Below are positions 1-10,689 of a stretch of DNA of 64,000 nt, piece by piece. Under the pieces are notes generated by a model. The model had not been told where the DNA came from. It saw only the letters and a list, made by a program, of their open reading frames with translations, and searched no databases. A program made the position numbers and the translations under genes. The first letter of the stretch is position 1, and each line of letters begins with the position of its first letter. The DNA is from Mytilisepta virgata (lineage: Eukaryota; Mollusca; Bivalvia; Mytilida; Mytilidae), in the NCBI GenBank assembly GCA_028015205.1, contig CM051516.1, forward strand, positions 28,262,593-28,326,592, written 5' to 3'.

Positions 1-299
1 ATTTGACAAGAAATTTTAAAGAGCAGGAAACGAATGTTAATGATACATTTCGTTCACGACAAATGTTTTTAATTTGTAAAATGTTTAAAAGATTAATAGA
101 AATTCAGTAAAAGTGAAATTTAGAATGGCTCTTTCTCTTAGTTTTAAGTGTATTATCAAACGAGGTGTCTTAAAAGTTTCAAAAAGAACGTAGACGACCA
201 GAGTTTTAAATTAAATTAAATCCAACAATCTAATTATCAAATGCATAGCTGAGAGAATTTCATTTAAGATATCCTGTAAATATGGTGGTTGATTTGTGA

Positions 300-590
300 T
301 ATTCGTTCTGTCGTTCTGTCGCCACGACAAAACGACATAACGACAAAACGCCATTTAAGACGCGACAAAACGAAAAGACGACATTTAAGGGCGACAAAAC
401 GATATTTAAAACGACGCACATTTGCTGATCGTCTTTTCGTTATCGTGCCTGGCGTCTTTTCGTTTTGTCGCCCTTAAATTTCGTCTTTTCGTTTTGTCGT
501 TATCTCGTTTTGTCGCGTCTTAAATGGCGTTATGTCGTTATGTCGTTCTATCGTTCTGTCGTTTTGTCGTTCTGTCGTTTTGTCGCGGCG
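300..590. repeat. Foldback repeat built of CGTTTTGTCG-like words
   Basis: The left arm (about 323-401) is rich in CGACAAAACG words and contains GCCATTTAAGACGCGAC. The right arm (about 461-585) is its reverse complement, including TTAAATGGCG and TTAAGGGCG/CGCCCTTAA landmarks. About 60 bp lie between the arms. The short frames here, rich in Arg, Phe and Ser, are by-products of the repeat. It looks like a small foldback or MITE-type element; no transposase is visible. Confidence 0.75.
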
Positions 591-599
591 TGCACGACT

Positions 600-1539
600 T
601 GGAAATCAGAAATAGGTTTTATTGAATACTGGATACAACATGCGTTTGATATTAAAAATCCAACACAGAAGATATTACAGATTGTTAAATATGATAAATG
701 CAGATATTTATATGTACTGTTGTGTGTCTGCGCAAGGTTTTTCAATTACATTACCCAACACTAAATACAAGTCGTCCATCATAGAAATGTTCAGGTATGA
801 AGCCTTTCCCCTACTTATTAAAAATTTAATCAAATATACTAATTTTGTACACGTATTTCTGAAAAAGATATTTTGGCATTATAATAAACGAATGAAACTC
901 ATTAACGCGACAGGAAACTAAATTCAGAATCAAAACGGACATAGGAGCGACAAGCCATGTTTTCTTATTATGACCACTAGTCAACTATTTCGCTTTAAGA
1001 AATTACAGCTTCGTGCACCGAGTAAAAACATTTGTGACTGGATACGTAACGGTAATTAATGCATTTGTAGATAGTAACAAAAAAACATAAAGCTGTACCT
1101 GGTTACTTTCTGCTTCTAAAAAACAGTGTTGATTCAGAACTTTTCATCACCATGGTATGTAGAAAATTGTGTGGTTGATACATAACAAATATTGATGGAT
1201 TTCTCAAGACTGCGTGTATTAAATGGATTAGAAATACACGAACAAGTAATTACATAATTCAATCGGCATAAAATTAAATTATTTTGCAGCATTTAATCTT
1301 AATCTTACATGTATTTTAAATGTTTGCAAAATTGCGTCCGAGAAACGACGAGTAAATAATTGGCCTATTTCCAATATATAATAAACGAGCTCCCTTAATT
1401 TTTAACTACGGATAAATTTATCAGGCCTTATGAATTTATTTCTGATATACACAACTTTTACCTCTTTGCCTGCACGGGGGTAATTAATTACCTACTTGTA
1501 TTTACATACATGTATCTTGTCACTTAAATAATATATTTT
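600..1539. other. AT-rich intergenic stretch, nothing recognised
   Basis: Short overlapping open frames at 622-921 show no recognisable domain and lie in AT-rich sequence. I see no RNA gene or repeat structure here. Confidence 0.5.
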
Positions 1540-1775
1540 ACATGCGTATCAGGACGAGAACGTTTTTAGGTTAATATATGACTGGATCGACACACGAAAT
1601 CGGATTTTAAACGTGCAAACTAACGAGGTAAGAGCCCGATGAAAGACATATTCTACCATAACGGGGCACATTATTCCGCTATTTCTCCTAAATGGCGCGT
1701 GATTATCATAATACAAATTTTAAAATCTGGCCGGGGATAAACCCGCGACCTCGTGCACTCGAGGTCGGTCGAAGA
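1540..1775 (-). mobile_element. Degenerate tRNA-derived SINE (same family as 42.7 and 61.8 kb)
   Basis: Shared landmarks with the copies at 42721-43045 and 61808-62150 are 'caggacgagaacg', a 'cggattttaaacgtgc' block and a reversed Pol III B-box-like block near 1730-1760 ('ggggataaacccgcgacc'). Read on the minus strand, the tRNA-like head comes first and the conserved 3' domain last. It is more diverged than the other two copies. Confidence 0.6.
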
Positions 1776-2049
1776 TAAACAGGCTTCCGGTTGTGTATCA
1801 ATGTAATAAGAAGCTATGTAAAAGGAATCACAATAATTTGCTCGAGTTAAAAATTATTAAATATATCAAACAAAAGTAAATTTTAATTAAGAGTTAAATT
1901 TTTAACAAAAACAATGTACATGTATATTTGCATCAGACTGATAATTTCTAAGGATGAAAATCACATATGTTCACAATTAATTTTTCGGCCGTGTTGCAAG
2001 TAGTGCAAATCTGACTTACAGTATGGTGAATGTCAGACGAGAGGGTTGT
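1776..2049. other. AT-rich DNA, nothing recognised
   Basis: No open frame of interest and no repeat structure detected by eye. Confidence 0.4.
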
Positions 2050-2350
2050 TTAAAAATAGGTACCTATTTTGTGTAATCAACTCCCCCTACAGCTTTTAAC
2101 CCAAATCTTTGAAACTTTGCAGAATATTTATGAACATATTGAAAATTCACAAAAAAGTGTATGATGTCATACATTTTATTATACATGCAATGTTTGGTCT
2201 TGAATGTCAAATTGATTTATTTATTGGTCATCATTAAACTACTTGTGGTATAGTCCTGGTCTGTTGAGTCTTTGACCTATTTTTTGTTATCTGAAACCAT
2301 CAAAGTCTTTCCAATTTGAGGGAGAGTTGAATATAAATTATGCTATTGAA
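2050..2350. repeat. Diverged copy of the 24-kb repeat family (inverted)
   Basis: The block starting 'aataggtacctattttgtg' with the following 'atcaactcc...tacagcttttaaccc' and 'tttgaaactt' matches the reverse complement of the units at 23994-24510. This is a single diverged copy on the opposite strand, so the family is dispersed as well as tandem. Confidence 0.5.
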
Positions 2351-3307
2351 AAAAGCATGGAGTTGGATAGTGGAATATCGTCTTAAGTCGCTAGCCCGTT
2401 CTTCAGTGTATGATTTTTTTCTGTTAAACCAAGGATTCGGTTCATCATATATCTTATATTTTCTTATATATATGTATTAATTTGTGGAATAATAAGCATT
2501 TTTCAAAGACTGGGAGGTAATCTATATAACCAAAACAAATTTTGGAGCCTCATATATAAACCCAAGAGACAATATTTTGTTGCCAATTTTAAATTAATTT
2601 TTGCAAATTTTCAAAGTTGTATCATACATTTTAAAGACAAATCCCTCCATTGTTTTTGCGCATAGAGCAGCGCAACAGTATTATGCCGTCAGTGGCTTGT
2701 GACGTCGCGATTTCCGTGAATTTCTTACGTTGAAAGAGAAAGATGGAAGGTTCGCAATTTAACGTTAAACGATTTTTAAGATAGAAATGCACCGTATTTA
2801 ATCACATGTGTCTTAAACCTTTAAAAAAAATCAATATCAACAAAAATTATCAAGTCTGAACTATATGGACATAATTGTCATATATCGCAGGTCATTAAGT
2901 ATAATTATTGAACATGAAATCAACTAATATTTTATTGTATTATTTAACTATTATTATTATTATAAATCATAATAAATTTTATTATTATTATTATCATCTA
3001 ATGCATCTAATACAACCGCTAGCTTCATTTTGACTAATAGATTTTTCTCGGTAATATTTATCCTTACTGTTATCTGGACGGAAAATTTTGTACTGCATAC
3101 TCCCTGGGACTATTATAACTAGTTATGATAGTTCCAGATACTCTTTCTTACAATTTTTTTAGTATCAATAACATTTTATTACTTTTCATTTCAAAATTTA
3201 AAATATGATACACCCGAAATCATTTAACATATGTAAGTCTTTTATAACTGTATCTAGCATCAGTACACTTAAATTACAATATGTTCAGTTAGAATTCCGA
3301 ATATATC
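2351..3307. other. AT-rich intergenic DNA with ATT runs
   Basis: Includes an imperfect (ATT)n stretch near 2945-3000. The 82-codon frame at 3205-3453 runs into the Harbinger terminus and is not a gene. Confidence 0.5.
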
Positions 3308-6300
3308 CAGCAATCAATTTCACAAAAAGTCGTAAGTGTAAGATCACACTTAAGACAAATCTTAAGTCAAAATCCAATTTCACAAAAAAACGTACGCCAA
3401 AACTTACGACCAACTTTGATCGTAAACTTAAGAGTGCCTCTACGCACACTTAAGTGTCCAAGAAATACTTACGACCACTCTTTTTACAAAATGGCTGCAG
3501 CGTTGTAAATTTTATTCTTGTGACGCCAGTTCCGTAGAGAGAGAATATTTAGAGACCGTACGAACCCCCTTGATATGTACACAGATGCCGAGATGATTAA
3601 ACGCTACCGTTTTCCAAGGGACATAGTGTTGGAACTGATAGACCGCGTTTCGCCCGTATTAAAGAGGCCTACTAGACGGTCGATGTCAATTTCCACCAGC
3701 ACGCAGGTACAGTATTAAATGTAATAGCATAAGTTTATACAATAACCGTCCGCACTCAGCAAAAAACACGGGAGATCATATGGAAAGGGGAGGGAAACGA
3801 CTGAAAAAATAGCGGACATTACATTCGATTCCTCTCGAGTGTTTAAATAGATAGTTTATTCTCTAAAAACATATCAGTGGACACAGTTTTCAAAACCCAC
3901 CCTATTCATATATTTCAAGTGCTACAAAACCCCTATCTATTCATATATTTGATCCTATAGATATATTTCATAAAAAGTTTTGTTTTTCTTGATTTGATGC
4001 AAAGACTGTAAAAGACAAAAATATTGTAACAAACATCATTTATTTTCTATTACTTCAAATTTAGAAATCGGCAATTGATATATCAGATAATCTTAAAATT
4101 AGTGCCTATTCTAGACCAAATGAAGTTCTACTTTGCAGGAATGATCCTTTGATGGTTCTCTGCCAAATTTGTAATTTTGGTGTCGATTGGAAATCTAAGA
4201 TGGCACCACCGTGGGACATAGTTAATCATGCATGCGAAATACATACAAACAACATAAATTGTTTGTTTTTCTCTCATAAATCTTGTATTCCATTGTCTGT
4301 TTTGTATTTCATTGCCTCCAACCTATTTGGGGGTACAAAAAAGTGCATTAATAAATAAATAAATAATTGTACTTTTTCATTATAATGAAGGGTTTGTCAA
4401 CTTTTCTCCCTATTTTGCCATGCTGTTAGATGGGTAATCGAAAAAAAAGTACCAATATTTAGTTAGATCCTTATATAAAGACCATATCTGCCATGTTTGG
4501 GTTAAATTCATTAAATTGTTCTTGATAAGAATTTTTTTTTACATTTTTTCTATACAGTCCAATATGTTGCTTGCTATAATATATACCAAATTATTCTCTT
4601 GACATAGGTTTTGACAACATTAAGATTTCTGGTAAAAGGGGATTATCAGTCAGAAACGTCCCACATACATGGTATATCCACCCCTTCTTGCTCCAGAATT
4701 ATACACCAGACATGTGCAGCTATCAACACCACAGTTAAAAGCATAAACTTTCCTGTACAACAAGACCTAAGAGAGAAAAAAGAGGGATTTTATGGAATCG
4801 CTGGATTCCCTAACGTCATAGGAGCTGTTGATGGAACCTTAATACCAATACAAGGATTAAGTGGAGAAGAAGAGCCGAACTATGTGTGCAGAAAAGGGTT
4901 TCATGCAATAAATGTACAGGCCAAATCAGCAATTATATTATTCTATATATAACATCAACAATCATGCAATATATTTATTAATAAGAGAATACTTGTAACT
5001 TTTATATCACATTTCAATACTTATTATCACAGTTATTTATCAATGTATTGTAAGTTTGAATAGGAACAGCAAAATTATCACCATTGACTGCATATTTCAA
5101 TAAAAATTTATTATACATCGCAAAATATAGAATCAATTCTATTGGCTAAAAGATAGCTACATGACATAAAATAATCTGGATATTTTTGCTTCTATTCGCC
5201 GCTACGGCGAATATCCTCAAGAGTTACACATGTTCATTGATTAACCCCAAAGTATATTTCAAATGTTTGTTTGGTATAATAAAACAGTTACAGCCCTCTG
5301 AATAGCTGAATATTCAAAATTGTCAATCCCACTAAGGTTATTTCGCTCCAGCTAAAGACCTTGGGGAAATAACTCATTGAGGGCTGTAATTGTATATTAT
5401 AACAAATATAAGTATGCCATTTATTTGAAAAAATGAGGTTTTTCCATGTTCTATTTTAGGCATTGAAAAATAATAATGCATTGAAGTGCAAATTTTTCTA
5501 TTATGCCATATACAACATTCCATATAGGTTATTTGCATTGATTTTTTTTGGCGAATTTAATGCTTACATCTTTCATTATTTGGAAACCACCGAAAGACTT
5601 TTGCTGACGCGTCGCCAGTAAACTCAATTTGCGACCATCAAATATCCAATTGTTGCCGCGAAATTTTCAAATACAACACAGTTATCTTCTTATTTGACAA
5701 TTAATTTTTGGGTGCTTGATTTTTGTCAGACTCAACTGATTATTCAATTATTGTCTTTTTCAGATTCACTAATATTGTTGTACGATGGCCAGGAGGTACA
5801 CATGATGCATTTATCTTACAGCAATCTGCACTGTTTAGATATATAGAGACACAAGTAGATAATGGTTGGCTTGGGAGATTCTGGTTACCCTCTGAAGGTT
5901 TGACTCATTACACCACTGGGTAACCCATCAACAGCTCAGGAAATCAGATTCCAGAAAGCCCACTGTAAGACTAGAAATACAGTGGAACGGGCTTTTGGTG
6001 TACTGAAGCAAAGATTTAGGTAAAGGTAACAATTTTATTTTGTCTTGGACAGTCAGGCTAGGTCCGAACTGTCCCCTAATCACTGAAATAGTTTATGCAA
6101 CTGTGCCAGAGAGTGCAAGAAGTTCACTCTCTGACCAGTTTGGCTTTCTTTTTAACACTTCCATGGTACAAGGCAGGTGAGATCTTCAAGAAAGTATTCC
6201 GTCTGCTGTTCACGTGCAGCAGACAATGTTTTTGTTTACATAGGAAGTCACCGCTGCGCATGCTTCCATGAAGTGAAAGTAGCGTTGATAAGGTATTTTT

Positions 6301-6458
6301 ATCTTAAGAGTGATCGTAAGATAAGACATAAGATTTAATCGTAAGAGCGGTCTTAAGTTTAGGATGTTTTGTGAAATTGTCTTAGGAGAACACTTAGGAA
6401 AGTCTTAAGTGTAACACGTAGGACTTACACTTAAGATTTTTTGTGAAATTGATTGCAG
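3308..6458 (+). mobile_element. PIF/Harbinger DNA transposon, copy 1 (with CAG target duplication)
   Basis: The element runs from 3311 to 6455. It starts CAATCAATTTCACAAAAA and ends with the reverse complement, TTTTTTGTGAAATTGATTG. The flanking trinucleotides are both CAG (3308-3310 and 6456-6458), a 3-bp target duplication as expected for PIF/Harbinger. Subterminal sequence on both sides is rich in CTTAAGT and CTTACGA words in inverted orientation. Inside lie three transposase exon remnants. A near neighbour of the same family follows 70 bp later. The 3-bp duplication depends on taking the terminus as CAATC rather than GCAATC; both flanks of both copies agree with this choice. Confidence 0.85.
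3491..6023 (+). pseudogene. HARBI1-like transposase, three exon remnants, disabled
   Basis: Exon 1 (3491-3706) opens MAAAL and ends at a CAG|GTACAG donor. It has stops at 3506 and 3521 where copy 2 reads Gln and Arg. Exon 2 starts at 4608 after a CATAG acceptor, in phase with exon 1. It encodes the Harbinger-type core with the first catalytic Asp in GAVDGT (codon at 4830). Exon 3 (about 5763-6020) carries RWPGGTHDAF, then, after a 1-nt frameshift near 5877, the second Asp in GDSGYPL and the catalytic Glu in NTVERAFGVLKQRF; it also has an in-frame stop after GDSGYPLKV. All three DDE residues are therefore still readable, but no single frame is intact. A short piece expected between exons 2 and 3 is missing or lies in an unrecognised exon. 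A second Harbinger gene (Myb-like) was not found. Confidence 0.8.
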
Positions 6459-6721
6459 TTCATCTTTATACGACCGCAAATCTCAGAGCCGCAAATACTT
6501 GTGGTCGTATTATGGTATAATCCTGCAATCAATTTCACAAAAAATCGTAAGTGTAAGATCACACTTAAGACAAATCTTAAGTCAAAATCCAATTTCACAA
6601 AAAAACTTACGACAAAACTTACGACCAACTTTGATCGTAAACTTAAGAGTGCCTCTACCCACACTTAAGTGTCCAAGAAATACTTACGACCACTCTTACG
6701 ATTATCTTAAGTATTTACAAA

Positions 6722-6919
6722 ATGGCTGCAGCGTTGCAAATTTTATTCTTGAGACGCCAGTTCCGTAGAGAGAGAATATTTAGAGACCGTACGGACCCCC
6801 TTGATATGTACATAGATGCCGAGATGATTAAACGCTACCGTTTTCCAAGGGACACAGTGTTGGAACTGATAGACCGCGTTTCGCCCATCATAAAGAGGCC
6901 TACTGGACGGTCAAAGTAA
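6722..6919 (+). pseudogene. Orphan exon 1 of HARBI1-like transposase
   Basis: The 65 codons match exon 1 of copy 1 but lack its two early stops, reading QILFLRRQFRRERIF where copy 1 is interrupted. A stop at 6917-6919 precedes the donor site. The downstream exons are absent. The sequence MIKRYRFPRDTVLELID is the usual N-terminal helical part of Harbinger transposases. Confidence 0.7.
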
Positions 6920-7020
6920 ATTTCCACCAGCACGCAGGTACAGTATTAAATGTAATAGCATAAGTTTATACAATAACCGTCCGCACTCAGCAAAAAACAT
7001 GGGAGATCATATGGAAAGGT

Positions 7021-7320
7021 GAAGGTAAAGTATTGGTCGCCCGAGATTTAAATGCACGAACAGGCAATGAATTAGATTACATTGAGATGGACTCAGATAA
7101 CCTTTACCAATTTTTGAAAGTTACAAATGTGATTCAGCCGTCATGGAAAGGTTGAATAAAGATATTACGTTAAACTCAAGAGGTAGAAACCTTTTGGCTT
7201 TATGTATCGCCTCACACTTGCGGATATTAAACGGCAGAACACTTGGAGATTCCATGGGTTCATACACTTGTTATCAACCTCTAGGCAGTAGACTACATGT
7301 TGGTTTCAGAGGAATTATTG
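7021..7320 (+). pseudogene. Endonuclease/exonuclease/phosphatase (LINE-type) fragment inside Harbinger copy 2
   Basis: Frame from 7021 reads EGKVLVARDLNARTGNELDY, resembling the GDLNARTG motif of apurinic-like endonuclease domains of retroelement proteins. After a frame change, 7143-7300 reads LNSRGRNLLALC, LRILNGRTLGDSMG and YTCYQPLGSR, the next conserved blocks of the same domain. The catalytic Gly-Asp is changed to Arg-Asp in the first block. There is a stop at the end of the first frame, and no reverse transcriptase follows. It is a relic; it could be from a LINE or from a host gene carrying this domain. Confidence 0.65.
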
Positions 7321-7964
7321 TCCTCGGTCATTTATTTTAAAGTAAATAACTTTTATCCTGACCTCTCAGTTCATTGTCAATTTATATTCACTCTTAAAAC
7401 AGTAATTGACAATTATAATTTATTTTACAGCGTGCACTTTTTTCGAACAATCTGACACTTTTATAGTAATAAAGGTTATTTTGAAGGAATTTATAACTAT
7501 CTTTGATCATCCATGTTTATATAAACTCTAGATCTACTGCATAATTTATATATAGTGAGATACCGTCTGGTATTACGAGAAAGGGCATTGGAATATCTTA
7601 GCATTCAACGGAGATCCAAACAGAAGAGGATTATAATTTCATGATTTGGAAAATTGAAATCCACACTTTGAAGAATATAAAAAAAATTCTATCTGAACAT
7701 ACTGTTATGCAACATACTGCCACTTTCATAAAAAAAAAACCACTAGCACACAGGCACTGCATGGTCTCATGGCTGAACCTACTATCTACTAACATATTGA
7801 ACCTATTACGGTTCTCCATTTGTTGTGAAGTATGAGTTTTGCTAATCATTGAAGGCTTCATAGCAAGTGTAGAATGAAGAACAGCAATCAAAGCGCTGTT
7901 ATACTTTTATGTATAAATATGTGTTAGGTTTTGTCTCTTTTACATTTATTTCGATTTCCCTTTT

Positions 7965-8230
7965 TAGCTCAAAGCCAGGGCGAAATTTTGCCCTCACTTT
8001 GCATCGGTCGTCCGTCGCCTGTTGTCCGTCGTCGTTAACTCATCACATTTCAATCTTCTTCTAAAAAGCCATTGAACCAAATCGAACCAAACTTGGAACC
8101 AATGTTCCTGGGCAGGTCCTTTACAGAATTTGTAATTTGGGTCCAATCGAATATTCAGCATGGCTGCCAGGCCCAATAATGTGTTCTGATTGGCTGAAAT
8201 TTCAAAAATCTTCTTGTCAGAAACCACAAG
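7965..8230. repeat. Molluscan-type repeat with GTCCGTCG words and gene-like short units
   Basis: Starts with a TAGCTCAAAGCCAGGGCGAAATT-like head (7967 on) and 'cggtcgtccgtcgcctgttg', followed by units with 'aaccaaacttgg' and 'aatgttcctgggcaggtcctt'. The related unit at 8235-8330 is shared with Harbinger copy 1 (4110-4210). I recognise this as a common bivalve intergenic repeat type; the family name is not known to me. Confidence 0.5.
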
Positions 8231-8972
8231 ACCAAATGAAGTTCTACTTTGCAGGAATGTTCCTTTGATGGTTCTCTACCAAATTTGTAATTTTGGTGTC
8301 GATTGGAAATCTAAGATGGCACCACCGAGGGACACAGTTAATCATGTATGCGAAATACATACAAACAACAAAAATTGTTTGTTTTTCTCTCATAATTCTT
8401 GTATTTCATTGCCTACAACCTATTTTGGGGTACCAAAAAAGTGCATTAATAAATAAATAAATAATTGTACTTTTTCATTATAATGAAGGGTTTGTCAACT
8501 TGTCTCCTTATTTTGCCATGCTGTTAGATGGGAAATCGAAAAAAAAGTACCAATGCTTATAGTATAGTTAGATCCTTATAAAAAGACCATATCGGCCATG
8601 TTCGGGTTAAATCCATTAAATTGTTCTTGATAAGAATTTTTTTTTGACATTTTTTCTATACAGTCCAATATGTTGCTTGCTATAATATATACCAAATTAT
8701 TCTCTTGACATAGTGCAGCAGACAATGTTTTTGTTTACATAGGAAGTCACAGCTGCGCATGCTTCCATGAAGTGAAAGTAGCGTTGCTAAGGTATTTTTA
8801 TCTTAAGAGTGATCGTAAGATAAGACGTAAGATTTAATCGTAAGTGCGGTCTTAAGTTTAGGATTAAAACTTACGACATGTTTTGTGAAATTGTCTTAGG
8901 AGAACACTTAGGAAAGTCTTAAGTGTAACGCGTAGGACTTACACTTACGATTTTTTGTGAAATTGATTGCTG

Positions 8973-9954
8973 GTGTTGTCGTCGGCGTCCGTAGATAGTT
9001 AATGGAATTATATTAGTCCATATAACCCGTGAAAACATCAATTCTGTCTAACGTTTAAAAGACGTTGCTTTCAGAATTATCGCAATTTATTCCCGCCATT
9101 TTAAATTGTTTTGCCTTTTCTTCCAAATATCTCTTTTTCCAGCACGGTGACACAACGTTTTATTTTTTTTATTTTGTTTAATAAACAAAAATGAATATTC
9201 TATGTAATTCTCATCGAAAATACATTGGTCATTTTTTTACAATTCTGGATTTTAAAATAGATATTTTACCATAAAAAAGGCGGGAAAATGTTTATAGCAA
9301 CATATCGTTATCATTTGCCCCTCAGAAGATGATAATACCAACAATATAATTTCTACAAACAATATGGTTAACAAAACAAACAAATTTCATGTGATTAGGA
9401 CTTTCAATAAAATATTAAACTGTAAATAACTACAAGTTCTGATTTCTAAATTCTGTGAAAAAGATGGCGTTATAAATCGAAAACGAGGTCGGTCATTTTT
9501 TTATTGGCTGATTTTAAATCTTTTACTTAAGCTTAAGTGAAAATAAAAGTTAAAGAAGATATTATTGGTAGATCTGAATAGAAGGATTTGTCTTTAAGCA
9601 TATTTCAGGTTATTTTTTGTAATTAAATTAAATCAATACTATTTCGCCCACTTTTCGTGCGCTACATAAAAGGTAATATGCCATGCTATTATACCTTTCT
9701 TCTTTTTTGCTATGTAATATTCACTGTCATAAAAATACTATTTTATTCAAACTGCATGAAAAGTACTATTCACCGTTGAAAACACTTTTAAGCTACAACT
9801 TTCATTTGACAACGTCACGGTAATGGGAGTGTCAGGATAGAATGAATGACATCTGTAATCACGTTGGTGTAGTCCAGTTGCAAGTGATCTTAAAGAAAAC
9901 ACATTTTTATCCGGGTTTTCCTCTGGAAAAATCCGGTTATTGATTTGGTGAAGT
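8973..9954. other. AT-rich intergenic DNA, nothing recognised
   Basis: No coding frame, RNA gene or clear repeat seen. Confidence 0.4.
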
Positions 9955-9977
9955 CGGGCGGGCGGGCGGGCGGGCGG
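9955..9977 (+). repeat. (GGGC)n run, G-quadruplex-capable
   Basis: Five consecutive CGGG units in otherwise AT-rich DNA, directly upstream of the 10-kb tandem array. Four or more GGG runs separated by one base fit the standard intramolecular G-quadruplex pattern. Confidence 0.8.
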
Positions 9978-9989
9978 TTGCCAATCGTG

Positions 9990-10680
9990 TCGGGCCTATA
10001 ACTTTCTTGTCTTAAGACCTAGACCTTAGATCTATGGTATGTGGATATGTCACCTCAAGACGATGTGTCATGTTTCAAAAATGTTGACCTATGACCTTGA
10101 CCCTTGACCTTAGGGTGAATAAATATGTCATTTTAGATCATCTTCGTGTCCGGCCTGTCACTTTTTGTCTAAAGACCTAGGCCTTGGATTTTTGGTGTGT
10201 AGGTAGGTCATCTCAAGATGATGTGTTGCGTACCAAGAATATTGACCTTGGCCGTTGACCTCAAGGTCATTAAACAGGTCATTTTTGTAACGTTTTTGTC
10301 TAAAGACCTAGGCCTTGGATCTTTGGTGTGTAGGTAGGTTACCTCGAGACGATGTTTCACATTTCAAGGATATTGACCTTGACCCTTGACCTCAATGTTA
10401 ATAAATTGGTCATTTTTGTAATTTTTGGCCTTAAGACCTACGCCTTGGATATTTGTTGTGTACGTAGGTTTCCTCAAGATGATGTGTCACATATTAAGGA
10501 TGTTGATCTTGAACTTTGACCTCAAGGTCAATAAATTGCTAATCATGTCCAGCCTATAACTTTTTTGTCTTAAAACCTTGATCTTAGATCTTTGATGTAT
10601 GGGTAGTGTACCTCAAGATGATGTGTCGTGTACTAAAGATGTTGACATCTGACCTTGACCCTTGACTTCTTTGTTGGAGA
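9990..10680 (+). repeat. Tandem array, about 135-bp units with AGGTCA-like words
   Basis: About five diverged units. Each has 'ttgtctaaagacctaggcctt', 'ggtgtgtaggtaggt', 'tcaagatgatgtgtc' and a 'tgaccttgacccttgacc' block. The layout matches the array at 50800-51310 and resembles that at 30620-31440. TGACCT/AGGTCA is the nuclear-receptor half-site, but nothing shows it is used. Confidence 0.75.
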
Positions 10681-10689
10681 AATGTTACT

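Larger units (their letters stand above)
6523..8972 (+). mobile_element. PIF/Harbinger DNA transposon, copy 2, rearranged (CTG target duplication)
   Basis: The element runs from 6526 to 8969 with the same CAATCAATTTCACAAAAAA termini as copy 1, flanked by CTG at 6523-6525 and 8970-8972. The left 490 bp and the block 8230-8712 match copy 1 (3311-3790 and 4110-4606). At 8712 the sequence jumps from the position of copy 1's intron-1/exon-2 acceptor directly to copy 1's 6215, so exons 2 and 3 are deleted. Between 7020 and 8220 it carries sequence absent from copy 1, including an endonuclease-domain fragment. It cannot encode a transposase. Confidence 0.85.
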
